From Asterias amurensis (taxonomy: Eukaryota > Echinodermata > Asteroidea > Forcipulatida > Asteriidae), in assembly GCF_032118995.1 (NCBI RefSeq), contig NC_092656.1:20852965-20916964 (forward strand): a stretch of DNA of 64,000 nt. Reading direction: 5' to 3'. Positions 20,966 through 31,655 of this stretch are shown piece after piece. Both the position numbers and the translations under genes were made by a program. The notes below the pieces were generated by a model. The model saw only the letters and a list, made by a program, of their open reading frames with translations. It did not search any database and was not told the origin of the DNA. How positions within the stretch are numbered: the stretch's first letter is position 1; each line of letters begins with the position of its first letter.

Positions 20966-21587
20966 ACAATACTGCTTACCGAAAGGGTCCAATGGCTTTA
21001 AGTTGTAGTTTGTATCGTCGAATTAGTCATTACTCCACCGTTATTATACAGATAGTCAGGAAGGTTTTTATTGTCATTTATTAAAATTACAGCAATATTA
21101 CAAATATTAACAACGCAAACAACTCGCATGGCTTACTGTATGAGTCTATCGTAGAATTTTATTTTGTTGTTTGTCATTTTCATAATTGTCTTGCACTGCC
21201 ATGTTTTATTGTTTTCAGAAAGTAGTATGCCAAATGTCTGCAGCATTTAATCAAAGAAAAACAAAACGGACAGATACAACTTTATACTCCCAAAAATAAG
21301 AAAATGATCAGATTGCATGTGTATTCCTAATTAGGGATTGTTCTTGCTGTGCTGGGGCGTCAAACCGCTCTGGATTTTCGTCGATGTCTTAAAAACGCGA
21401 CCACCTTTTGAAATTATTCTCGTTTTATTTTATATATCTTATACGTTTATATAGGATAAACTTAAATCATCGGACGGTTACAACAACTTAAATTTGCTGT
21501 AAGTAACAAGGGACAGGCGGATAACAAAATGGAAAATGTACAAAACAGTTTTAGCATTTCGTTCGTTCGTTAGTTGTGCCACCAGGG

Positions 21588-21900
21588 GTCGATTTCACAA
21601 AGAGTTAGGACTCGTCTTATCTCGAGTTAGCACTCGTCTTATCTCGAGTTAGGACTCGTCTTATCTCGAGTTAGGACTCGTCTTATCTCGAGTTAGGACT
21701 CGTCTTATCTCGAGTTAGGACGAGTAACTCGAGTTAGGACGAGTAACTCGAGTTAGGACGAGTAACTCGAGTTAGGACGAGTAACTCGTCCTAACTTAGG
21801 ATTAATCTTAAGGTCTGCATGCTACAGTGCAGGGTTGGGACTCGTCCTAAGTCCTAAGATTAGTCTTTTAAAGTTAAGAAGAGTTTTTGAGAAATCGACG
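21588..21900. mobile_element. GTTAGGAC-type MITE with internal tandem repeats
   Basis: The ends are GTCGATTTCACAAAGAGTTA and an approximate inverse, GAGTTTTTGAGAAATCGAC. Inside are five 22-bp units (GTTAGGACTCGTCTTATCTCGA-like) followed by four 19-bp units (GTTAGGACGAGTAACTCGA), each nearly self-complementary. Unit 1 keeps the empty site at about 7784 (GCCACC|TGGACC), so the insertion postdates the duplication or was lost from unit 1. Confidence 0.75.
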
Positions 21901-22029
21901 GCTGGACCGAGGTGTGTTCAAGCAGGGTGATGCTGCGCGAGTTACATAATGTGATATGCGGTGGTGCTTTATACGTTCATAGAGTAACGACAGAGTAGGC
22001 ACTACTTGCACACATTTCCTTAAAACACG

Positions 22030-22365
22030 TAGCCTTGCTCAAGGCTGTCGAATTATTCACTCCGAAAAAAGACCGCCGCTGTGTAAAAACCCACCCGTAT
22101 TCACTGTGCGTAAAACCCACCCGTATTCACTGTGCGTAACATCGCACACCACGATGCCCCCGTACACTATCCGCATGCGGAGGCCGTCAGGCCGACACGT
22201 GTACGAATGCGATGACTCGTGTGAACAGTATTCGTGCGATGTGACAGTGTGTATACGGGTGGGTCATTCGGTGTGATCGCACACACCATGCACATGGTAT
22301 ACGGCGGGTAGGTTTACAGCTGCGTCTTTTCGGAGCGAATAATGCGACTGCCTTGAGCAAGGCTA
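22030..22365. mobile_element. Mutator-like MITE, second complete copy
   Basis: It has the same TAGCCTTGCTCAAGG termini as 6270-6625. The flanking 9-mers are taaaacacg (22021-22029) and taaaacatg (22366-22374), one mismatch apart. The palindromic centre is shortened (GGCCGTCAGGCCGAC) compared with 6410-6452. Confidence 0.78.
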
Positions 22366-22369
22366 TAAA

Positions 22370-22690
22370 ACATGTTGCCTTGGATCGGTCGAGTTGGTCT
22401 TTGAAAAGCGTTTGAAACCGTTTTTTATAAAATGCATATGGTTGGAAAGATGTTGTAAAAGTAGAATACAAAAATCCACACAAACATGCCTCGAAATTGC
22501 ACGGTTTTCCTTTTTACTTCGTCGACTAACACGGTCGGCCATTTATGGAAGTCAAATTTTTGACTCCCATAAATGGCCGACCGTGTTGGTTCGCACAGTA
22601 AAAGGAAAACCGAGGACAATGATAGCAGAGAGCCTCCCCAAACACCACCCAAAAAGCACAAAGACCCCTTAGACAATGAAAACCACTAGC
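22370..22690. mobile_element. ACACGGTCGGCCAT-type inverted-repeat element
   Basis: The right part has a perfect hairpin (GTCGGCCATTTATGG...CCATAAATGGCCGAC) near 22530-22580. Related sequence containing TTGCCTTGGATCGG, TGGTTGGAAAGATGTTGTAAAAG and ACACGGTCGGCCAT recurs in the palindrome arms (10760-10945 and 12215-12415), at 36650-36715 and at 37100-37315. Short frames over it are not genes. Confidence 0.6.
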
Positions 22691-23290
22691 ACTTTTAACA
22701 TACTAAAAATTCCCCCTCAGCTTCATACGAAAGGACTTGTACCCCTCCAAAATCAAAACATTCCTGGTATCCAAAGTGAGCTCTGAGAACATTTTAGGAA
22801 AGCGAACAATGGTAGAAAATTAATAAGCATCCGTCCTAGGTTTTAGGTGATGAAAAGTGAGCAATTCTGTGTGACGGGAGTTAACTTTAGACAGATTAGT
22901 TAAGTCATTCATAAAACTATACCGAGTGGACCGAGTACTGGTTTCCTGAAAAAAAATTCGGGAAAATTAAAGCCACTTATTTTTTTTTTTTACAAACAGT
23001 GGGGTGGAGTGTTATAACATATTTATTCTAATTTTGTAACATTAACTATACACGTTTTATTTTGTGAACAAACACTAACAATATTACTTCGAAGTGATGT
23101 TTCTCAAAAAGATACATCGAACTCTGTTGAATGCTCCCAACATTTTCGTATTGTACCCCTTTAATGACCCCGAAAAGCTTTAAACAAGGGTGAGACGTGA
23201 CAACCTTGCATCAACTTAAAGCTGATTAAAAAATGCCACAAAAGTGCCCGCACAAAATATGCCTTCCTCCGAAATCACATCAACACTTAC

Positions 23291-23397
23291 GTTTCACTGC
23301 AATGGTGTCTCCTCGTAGGCTCAGAATCGCTAAATAACACTCAGAATTTACTCTGGAAAATGGTGGAAAAGCTCTCGTGCAGGAATTTATTGTTCTC
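23291..23397 (-). promoter_or_regulatory. Likely noncoding first exon of FMO copy 2
   Basis: It is the counterpart of 8331-8437, with the identical CAGTGAAAC|GTAAGTG donor. Upstream sequence differs by a 6-bp GCGGAC-type indel near 23455. The TATA-like box TTTTATAAGC lies at 23421-23430. The 5' end is estimated. Confidence 0.55.
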
Positions 23398-23599
23398 TTC
23401 AATACCCAATCCAGCCAGCAGCTTATAAAACAGGCATTGCCTCCGCAATCTGTACGCCCAAACTGCGCCCAAAATTGTATACCATAAACTTGATCTGTAA
23501 AAGTTATGCGCAAAACAGCCCAACTGGACTATAACGTGCGCACAATTTATTGACCTCTAAAGGCCCCGATAACGAGAACGAGAACGATAACGATAAAAA

Positions 23600-23787
23600 T
23601 CTGAGGTCTCGAAATCAAATTCGTGGAAAATCGTCCTTCTCGAAAACCACGTCACTTCCGAGGGAGCCGTTTCTCACAATGTTGTATACTATCAACCTCT
23701 CCCCCATTTAATACTTGTTACCAAGTAAGGTTTTATGCTAATAATTACTTTGAGTAATTACCAATAGTGTCCACTGGCACTGCCTTT
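23600..23787 (+). mobile_element. Family A MITE, left-truncated
   Basis: It starts within the central GAGGTCTCGAAATC hairpin arm and keeps the complete right terminus through CTGCCTTTAA, with a 6-bp GGCACT insertion. Confidence 0.65.
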
Positions 23788-24140
23788 AACCATAGCTCAT
23801 TTATTATTTTGCTTTTGCCCTTGACCCAATCGAACCTACGACCGTTGGAATGTTTGTCAACTAGTCTTATCTCGAGTATATATAGGACTAGCGTCCGTAT
23901 TATATAAAACCTATAGGAGATATATTCTCTGTGGACCATCAAGGGGGACGTAGAGCCGCCCACACCAGACGATTGCTTGCAGACGGCCACAGCTGCTGTG
24001 CCGGTGAGTGGTGGTCGACTTCTAGCTGGCGCAACCAGGTGTTGCGCGGTCGCCCTCTGGGTCTGTTCCAGGCAGGGCCAGGACGTAGTCCCCCTCGAGC
24101 GTGACGCTCAGCTTGAGGGCGGCATGTGCTGGAGTGTCTT

Positions 24141-24260
24141 CTGGAAGCCGTTTCTCACAATGTTTTATACTATCAGCTTCTCCCCATTACTCGTTACCAA
24201 GAAAGGTTTTATGCTAATAATTATTTCGAGTAATTACCAATAGTGTCCACTGCCTTTAAG
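24141..24260 (+). mobile_element. Family A MITE, right-end fragment
   Basis: It begins at AAGCCGTTTCTCACAATG and runs to CACTGCCTTTAAG. The preceding 23930-24140 stretch is GC-richer and shows no gene I can support. Confidence 0.65.
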
Positions 24261-26165
24261 ACGATAGGTCGACCACAGGATCCATTTCACGACCATCCTT
24301 ATTTGTTGTAAAGCCAATCTAGTGTTTGATGGCAAGACCACTGTGCAGAACCACAAAAATACTCCGTTATTGGTATCTACACGTACCTTTGGCTGGTTTA
24401 TTATATTTATACAGCCTTTCCCAGAATACCAGGCCTACGTATTGAGTATGCGTGTACTCTCTATATATGCCCTTATGGTAATAATTCAATTCAGAAAGTC
24501 TACACTCATTGGCGTAATATTTACATGTTTATTTTCTCAATCATTTGCAATGACAGTTTTCACAACAAAACAGTTTGAAACCAAAATAAATGTCGAAATT
24601 GAGTTGTCGCTGTATACAAGCACGGCAACATGATATTATTATTTGTACAACATTTTAATATATGAGAATAGTACACATGTCCAAATAGGCCTGTGCAGTG
24701 AATGTTCATAAGTTTTCCCGCTATTTCTTTGCACAGAGAGTCGATCAATTGAAAAGGCATTCAATTTGGCGCGAAACTGAAAGCTCCTCAAAAACAGTCA
24801 TTCAATTTTACAAAAAACATGCGTTAGGGCCTATGCGTTTAAAAAGGCTGGATTAACCTTTGATTTCACATGAACAGAATTGGTTATCCCTCATATATTT
24901 TCAGTGTATCGCATGATGCAACGTAATTTTCCTCCATGGGTAGGACCCTTAAAGATGATTTGAATTGAATTGAATTGAATTCATTTTGCACCAGCTAGTG
25001 TTTCTTCTTGTGATGAGCCCCCTTATACCAAGAGTAGATTTCATTGAGCCTTGTTTTGGTGCGAACTTGCATACACAATTTAAAGCTAAATTCATCTGGT
25101 TTAGCATGACCAACATCTCTCTGGTTAGGTTATGCTTCTTGGCTGAAATGAAGTCCGATTTCGCATGGCTAGTGAGTGCCTAGTTGTGTTAGTTTATTTG
25201 AGAACAATGCTACATAACAAATTCACATGCCTCAAGGTGAAATTGAATGACAAGTGTAAATATCGCAGAAGCAATGAAAGTAAAATTGGCTGCTTCTTTC
25301 GAAAAAAAAGCCGGGAAAACCTTTGATCATTTTGGCCTGTCTAAAAGAGTCGTACACGGGCAAAACACGCAACCGCACATTATAAATTTGTATCTATATT
25401 ATTTACAAGCCTGAAACATGAACTGAATAAACGAAAAACCACACATCAGGAAAGCAAAATATTAACAGCTATAAGTTCTACCTGCGATGAATATAATATA
25501 CAGCAGAGCTAGGCTACGGTGCTACACTACGTATTATTTTTTTTCTCTAATCTACTTTTGAATTTGCATTGAAATTGTTGCGTTATTTATTTACAGAACG
25601 GAAGACCATTCAAATAAACTCATGTTGATGATTTCAGTAAAGAATTTGGATTTGACTACTTAACATTTAATAAACAACTCCGATAAATAAAGTAGCGAGG
25701 TGTCTCACACAAATACTACTGTACATGTATATGTGTTTGTTTCCAGACATACAACAATGACTTTACTGTTAATGTAAAAGACAAAATTAAACAAAAATTT
25801 TAAAGAACATCGAATTAAGTTTTTATCCAATTTGTCTATTTAAACAACATGTCATGTTGTAATTGGTTCCTTAGAAATGCATCTATTTTATAAGTAGGTA
25901 ATTCAAGCAACTAAATGAATTATTTTATGAGAAAGATCATATAAATATATAGCTCTGAAATGACTTTTATGAAACGTATTTACAAAATGAACGAACAGCG
26001 TTTTTAAAGTGTCCAGTGTGCCGGATCAAAGTCAACCCGACTAAATATATATACATAACATCTTGAAATTAAAGATACGGTTTCGACGAAAGTGAGTTTG
26101 AGAGAGGAACTCTCCCCTATAGTTACGTGGTGAAGTGATTTAGAGCATTGAAGCCCTGGTGGTTC
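24261..26165. other. Intergenic stretch with minor repeat debris
   Basis: It includes a (TTGAA)n-like run at 24959-24979 resembling the LINE tail at 16580-16592, and the 103-bp block 25100-25202 duplicated at 17755. Otherwise it is AT-rich, with only short unrelated reading frames. Confidence 0.45.
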
Positions 26166-26250
26166 AATTGACACGTTTGGTAATTATCAAAGACCAGTAT
26201 TCTCACTTAGTGTATCCCCACATATGCATAAAAAACCAACCTGTGAACAC
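26166..26250 (+). mobile_element. Family A MITE, left fragment
   Basis: GGTAATTATCAAAGACCAG to CCAACCTGTGAACAC. The remainder is missing. Confidence 0.55.
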
Positions 26251-26440
26251 ATTTGTGATGTTGCTGACGATGCAATAACTATAATTTAAGAAATATTAAA
26301 CAATGGTTCAAGACATATTTTTCCTTCATATAGCATAAGTCATCTGGGTGTGTGTTGACCCGGTCATAACACTAACAACCTTGACACTTCATAACAAATG
26401 TGTCTACGACCCAAAGGGCAGATTTGTATTGGTACCTGTG

Positions 26441-27449
26441 TAGTCTTGGTGCAAGACGTTTCTCGTTTCCCTTTCACGCACACCGCGGCCAATTCACCGA
26501 CAGCGCGCGCACACCGACTCCCCACTCACCGCCCACCGCTGTTCAGAGCTCTACAATCGAGTGCCAAATAGTTTTGCGCATGCGCGAGATTTTCAGAAAG
26601 TCCAACATTAGATAAATTATTCACAGCAGTGACCCCATTGCTGTTTTGTGCATGTTTCTATGACTTTAACGATGAGTTTTGTTGGCGTTTGTGAGTAAAA
26701 TTGAATTTCACTGATATTAAAACAATGTTTGTTGTAGAGGAAAATTATTATTCTATCAAATTATTCCGTTTAAATAGCAGCAAACCCTCTGGATTAATTA
26801 AAATCAGTGGGATTCCACCAACGTTTTTCTGACGCGGCCCACATGTTTCACATACAAACTAAACAAACGCATACAATGCACAATGTTTATTACAGTTTGC
26901 ACACGTCACAAAAAGCGACAATTGCCCAATGCTTGTGTACATTACTCTTGATAAAAATGCTTCACCAGAACGTCGTCATGTGTTACAAAAATAACCAGGG
27001 AATTGTTTTCAAAGGGTTTGCTCTCTCAATTTTGAGTGTAAAACGTTGTTATATATTTCTTACGTGTGAGGTCTATTTCTCAACAAAAAAATTCACATTA
27101 CGTAGATTTTGAAGGATCAATTCGACTCAAAATCCGACCATCGCAACTAACTTCATTGCATATTCATGTTTAGTTTTCCATCTTGGCTTTTAATTGGTCA
27201 AAAATCGCGATGACCCCAGATCGTTTTCAACGGTTCAAAGGCTATGTTTTGTTAACGATTTTGACTCAAGAGAGCGCTCGTCAACAACTTCGCACATGCG
27301 CAAAACTAACTGTCAGCGAGTAAGCAGCGGTGCGCCCCGGAGAGTGGCGGTGAGTGGACTATAAGTCAGGTGAGTCGGTGCGCGCGCTGTCGGTGAATTG
27401 GCCGCGGTGTGCGTGAAAGGGAAACGAGAAACGTCTTGCACCAAGACTA
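26441..27449. mobile_element. Nonautonomous Mutator-like element with perfect 9-bp TSD
   Basis: Long terminal inverted repeats start TAGTCTTGGTGCAAGACG on both ends and remain similar for roughly 85-150 bp (GC-rich, with CACCGCGGCCAATTCACCGA). The exact 9-mer gtacctgtg flanks the element at 26432-26440 and 27450-27458. The 1009-bp length and the lack of a transposase frame indicate a nonautonomous copy. Reading frames that run over the repeats are artefacts. Confidence 0.85.
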
Positions 27450-27459
27450 GTACCTGTGC

Positions 27460-28157
27460 AATAAAGATCGTTCTTGTGAATGATTTAAACATGTGCTCTA
27501 AACACTTGGCTGCACAGGCTGTAAACCAATGGAAGCTGTGATTAAAATGACCCTGTAGTGACAAGCATGAGTAACAACATTTGAAGCTGCAGTGATCGTC
27601 AAGTTGTTTGGAATCGAGGTAATAAGAGCCGCCATTAATATTATCAATACATAAGAAACTGCTAGATTATTAATACTTTAAACTAGAAAGTCCATACAAA
27701 TTGGAAATAGTATACCAACTCCCTTGAGAACTGCTTTCAATTTAAAAAGAAAATAAATTGTTATTTTCCCATTTCAACTGCCTTTTTCCCTGATTCCCAG
27801 CTAACAAGACAATAGTTTTGTTAAGCAATTTGTCTGCTTATTGGCTTTGGGCTCCAGTTGCTAGAAAAAAAAAAGGCTTTGGTTATTTGCATACTCGTTG
27901 TGTACGAGTGGGTTACATAAAACAGTTTTGACCAACTGGCGGACAATGAACTATCTACCAATGATAGTCAAGCTTGCATACCTATAATAGACACTGATTA
28001 TAAGTTGAAGTAAATCTAACAGTATCACACAAATATAATTTTAGACTCTTTTTCTAGAGTGAAGTAGTAGTAGTAGAAGAAACAGCTGCAGAGGTCGACA
28101 CAATAATTAAAGCCAGAGTTGTATATTGAGAGAGATGCACAGACAGGAACCAACAGT
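27460..28157. other. Intergenic stretch, nothing recognised
   Basis: AT-rich sequence with no convincing reading frame or repeat boundary. Confidence 0.4.
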
Positions 28158-28760
28158 TGATTTCACACATAGTCCCAACTTAGGACTAGTCCTGTGACTA
28201 TAGTCATTTGACTCTCTTTTAAAAAATGTAAGGATTTAAAGACAGTGGACACCCTTGTTAATTGTCAAAGACCAGTCTTCTCACTTGCTGTATCTCATCA
28301 TATGCATGAAATAACAAACCTGTGAAAATTCGAGCTCAATCGGTCATCGAAGTTGCGAGATAATAATGAAAGAAAAAACACCCTTGTCACACGAAGTTGT
28401 GTGCTTTTGGATGCTTGATTTCGACTGAGACCTCAAATTCTAAATACGAGGTCTCAAAATCAAATTCGAGGAAAATTACTTCTTTCTCGAAAACTATGTT
28501 ACTTCAGAAGGAAGCCGCTTCTCACGATGTTTTAAACCATCAACCTCTCCCCATTACTCGTTACGAAGTAAGGTTTTATGATTTTAATTATTTTGAGTAA
28601 TTACCAATAGTGTCCACTGCCTTTAAGTCCTAAGTTAGGACGAGTCGTCGTCTAACCTGTTTCACTCCACTACCAGAGGAAACCCTGTTCACCAATTCTC
28701 CTTAGTAATTTGTCCTAACTCAAGATAAGACGAGTCTTAACTCTTTGTAAAATCCACCGT
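28158..28760. mobile_element. GTTAGGAC-type MITE interrupted by a family A MITE
   Basis: GTTGATTTCACA at 28158 and CTCTTTGTAAAATCCACC at about 28760 look like the two ends of one element. Its body is split by the family A copy at 28236-28626, so this is a nested insertion. Confidence 0.55.
28236..28626 (+). mobile_element. Family A MITE, full length
   Basis: TTAAAGACAGTGGACACCCT to CAATAGTGTCCACTGCCTTTAA, with the intact central GAGACCTCAAATTC / ACGAGGTCTCAAAATC hairpin. Confidence 0.8.
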
Positions 28761-31353
28761 TTTCTTCGCTCACTTACTGGATGCCATTTATGATCCAAAT
28801 GTATCACAACTCAAAAGGTCACACTGTATCGCAAATTTATACTATTAGGGCGGACACAAAATGGCTTCTAATCGCAGGTTGTCACAACTCTCTCAATATA
28901 TGGCTCTGATTAAAGCAAGGCTCAAAGAATCAAAAATCAAATCTCCAGACTGTCGCACAAAATTCAGAGAGCTATAAGTGTACGTACTCTATCCTTAATA
29001 TAACTCTTTGGAAATCTGTACACAATCACCATTCAGATTGAAACACATTATAAGCATGACATTTCAATAAATACAAACATTTCGATTGTTTTCTCTCTTC
29101 TTTTTTTAAATTTACATAAATTTTGCATTGAAATTGTTACCATCCTCTTCCTTCCCCCTGACACACAACATTACATTTCATTTCTTTTATTTATGTGATT
29201 TTTTATAATTTTTCGTGCAATTAAGAACTTTATATTTAAATTTATTTTATTACCTACAACGAACTGCTCTCCATTTATAAATATATTTGCAGTTGCAATA
29301 AATTATTATAACTTTTTTTCTTTTTCATTTAACCCACACACACAGCGCAGTATGGTAGTATTTGATTCGAGCGAACAAGCATCACATGTCACAATATAGT
29401 AAACCCATATTGTGCACAAATTAACCCCACATGACGTGCTTCTCAAAAATTTTCCGGAGAAGACATTTTAAACAAATTTTCAACATCTTTGGTCTGGTAC
29501 CCTGTATACAAAAGGGGCCGAACTGTTATCAATCCAGCCAGTCTGGTTACATTGACCCTAACGGTTGAAACACCAACTGGGTGTTATTTTAGTTTCACCA
29601 CTGCACTGATGATGTAGAGATCAGTAAGTGTGATAAGATCTGGGCCCAATTTCGAGCAAGGGTCGTGGGTTCGAATCCCACCCCGAGTAAAAAACCCGGT
29701 GATTTTTTTCACAAGACTCGGGAAAGCACTTAGCATACAGTACTTACACACATCGGTGTAAGGGTAAAACCAAAATTAATAAGCACAAACTAGTTATGCA
29801 TACCACAATGGTTACCAGCCAAACTATCATATCACATGTACAATTTGTAACTGGTATCCTGAACATTTCTGCTTAGCAGACAACTGTAACGCAATATTTT
29901 CTGCTTGCAAGCTTTAGGAAGAAGTTTGGGTTCCGTTTCTTAATCCTTCTCTTCCACTTTAACACACACACACACATTCAGTTAATTATGCCAGTCTGAC
30001 ACGGACATTGGCTTGCTCACAAAGATTCATAAATATCAACAAAATCAGATTTTGCAGGAAACTATATCTTTTGACAATACGCCTTTTAAGATATGAAGGA
30101 CACAACAGGAGTGCACCGCTTGGTTTGGGTGCATGCAAACAAATTTACCCAAACTTAGAAGTGCCGTAGCAATGTGTCCACCATACCTAAACAAAAACAT
30201 AGATTTTTAATCTCACAAAAATGAAGAGAATCGCAAAACCAACACAATAAACAAAACAACAACAAATTTGTTTTCAGGAAAAAAAAACTTCTCAAGTGAA
30301 CTTCTAAGAAATAAAGACAAATCAAAAAATAAAATATATATATATTCACTTGACACACACTAAGAGAAACGGAACTTATGTATGTACAAAACAATAGTTC
30401 TCTCAATGTCAAAAAAACTTCTCACTGACAACATGGCAGACAAATTGCATCTACAAAAGTAGTATTGAACACATTGCCATGACAATGTCGTATTATTTTC
30501 AAAAATGTATCTTTTGCAGGCTTTATTACATCTGTCCTGATATTTGACCCGGCTGCACTGATTAAGTAAAATTATTATGCAGGAAACAAAATTTTGCAGA
30601 GTTGAGTTTTGATTCTGCTGCGGATTGACGCAGCATTAACGAAATAATAATAATAAAGTTTTTTCTTCTTTTTACATGTCAAGATTGTTGTAAAAATAAT
30701 TCACGTAATCCTCCTTTCTTCGAAGGAATAGGAACCTCCGAAGAAGTTTACCCTGCTAGATAACAAAGTAAAATATTCTTGCTGTCAAGTGTGAAAATTT
30801 TAATAAAACTATGATTTTAACATCCTGACCGAATGGCTAGGATACGGTTGCACAATGTTCAGGCTTGTCTTTTCACTGATATCCGAAAATACAACACTTC
30901 CTTGCCCCAAGAAAATGGAAATTAAGCCACAACTGCTATTGAGCAACCTGGCTGCGACTTTTTCAAGCAGCATCATTAAGCCTCCTTTAACATTAAAGAG
31001 ACTTTTTAAACCATGTCACTTTGGCATTATGGATAAAGACAAGAATAGGGCGTGAACTAAACTGCGAATGACCTGTATAGACGTTACGCACATGATGTCA
31101 TATCAGTAAGGCGCCCTCACCTGGAGGTGAAAAGCGGCCAGTCATTGGCCAAACCTGCACGCGCCTGTACAAATCTGTGCGTGTCGATAGTCCATCATCG
31201 TTTTACCTCTAAGACGGGGGCTGGTGGGTGACGTCAATGCATAAGGTTTATTAGAGAACATTGTGCAACCGGCCAATCACACATCTTCAAACAACACATT
31301 TTTACGTAATCGTATAAATATTTTTTTTTTAAAGAACCATCGAGGAAACGTCT
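28761..31353 (-). other. Downstream flank / possible 3' UTR of the SRCR-Ig receptor gene
   Basis: AT-rich sequence with no coding potential apart from the listed SINE. An AATAAA on the minus strand at 31252-31247 lies about 100 bp after the receptor stop codon and is the nearest polyadenylation signal. Others farther away would allow a longer 3' UTR. Confidence 0.4.
29640..29945 (+). mobile_element. tRNA-type SINE fragment followed by a CTTAGCAGA-type repeat
   Basis: GGTTCGAATCC at 29668-29678 is a Pol III B box. The following ACTCGGGAAAGCACTTAGCATACAGTAC tail pattern recurs, diverged, at 52470-52640 and 61440-61500. The adjacent 29796-29945 block (GTTACCAGCCAAAC, GGTATCCTG, CTGCTTAGCAGA) is a second family seen at 35066-35200, 37478-37620, 40018-40255, 46010-46190 and 55680-55870. 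Confidence 0.55.
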
Positions 31354-31655
31354 CTAGACTAGATCGACGTCCTCGATGATACCTTGCATCTGCATTTCTC
31401 GTTCGTCCTTCTCTTTCTGCTTCTTGATTTCAACGTAACTACTCCCGTTGCCCCGCTCCAAGAACTTGACCCCGAGCCCGACGCCGGACTTCTTGGGGCT
31501 CCGGTTGAGCCTGGAATGGTTGAAGAGGGCCTGCTGATGGTAGCGACGACGCAGGAACAAAGCAACGAGAACAACAACGATGAGTAGAAGGAGAATGATG
31601 ATGACGATGAAGATCCACATGACGCCGACTGTCTGCTGCTTGCCGTAAACGGGCT
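31354..31655 (-). CDS. Receptor terminal exon: transmembrane helix and cytoplasmic tail
   Basis: 302 nt, phase 1 to stop. A short stalk is followed by a run of about 22 Ile/Leu/Val residues (MWIFIVIIILLLL...) and an RRRYHQQ stop-transfer segment. The 65-residue tail contains SSYVEI, which fits the ITIM-like pattern S-x-Y-x-x-I, a Lys/Glu-rich KKQKEKDERE stretch, and ends in DVDLV, resembling a class III PDZ ligand. Confidence 0.92.

Larger units (their letters stand above)
17861..23559. repeat. Segmental duplication, unit 2
   Basis: It is a direct copy of 361-8609 carrying the second FMO gene and its conserved upstream exon. Private insertions include 20570-20965, 21588-21900, 22030-22365 and 22370-22690. 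A poly-A run at 18138-18158 replaces the C-rich tract of unit 1. Confidence 0.9.

Noticed and set aside
20574..21008. 144-residue plus-strand reading frame
   Set aside because: It lies over an inverted-repeat element of TGTCCG and TGCATATGCA blocks and has no domain features.
26400..27564. Reading frames with Pro/Thr/Arg-rich translation
   Set aside because: They arise from the GC-rich terminal inverted repeats of the Mutator-like element.
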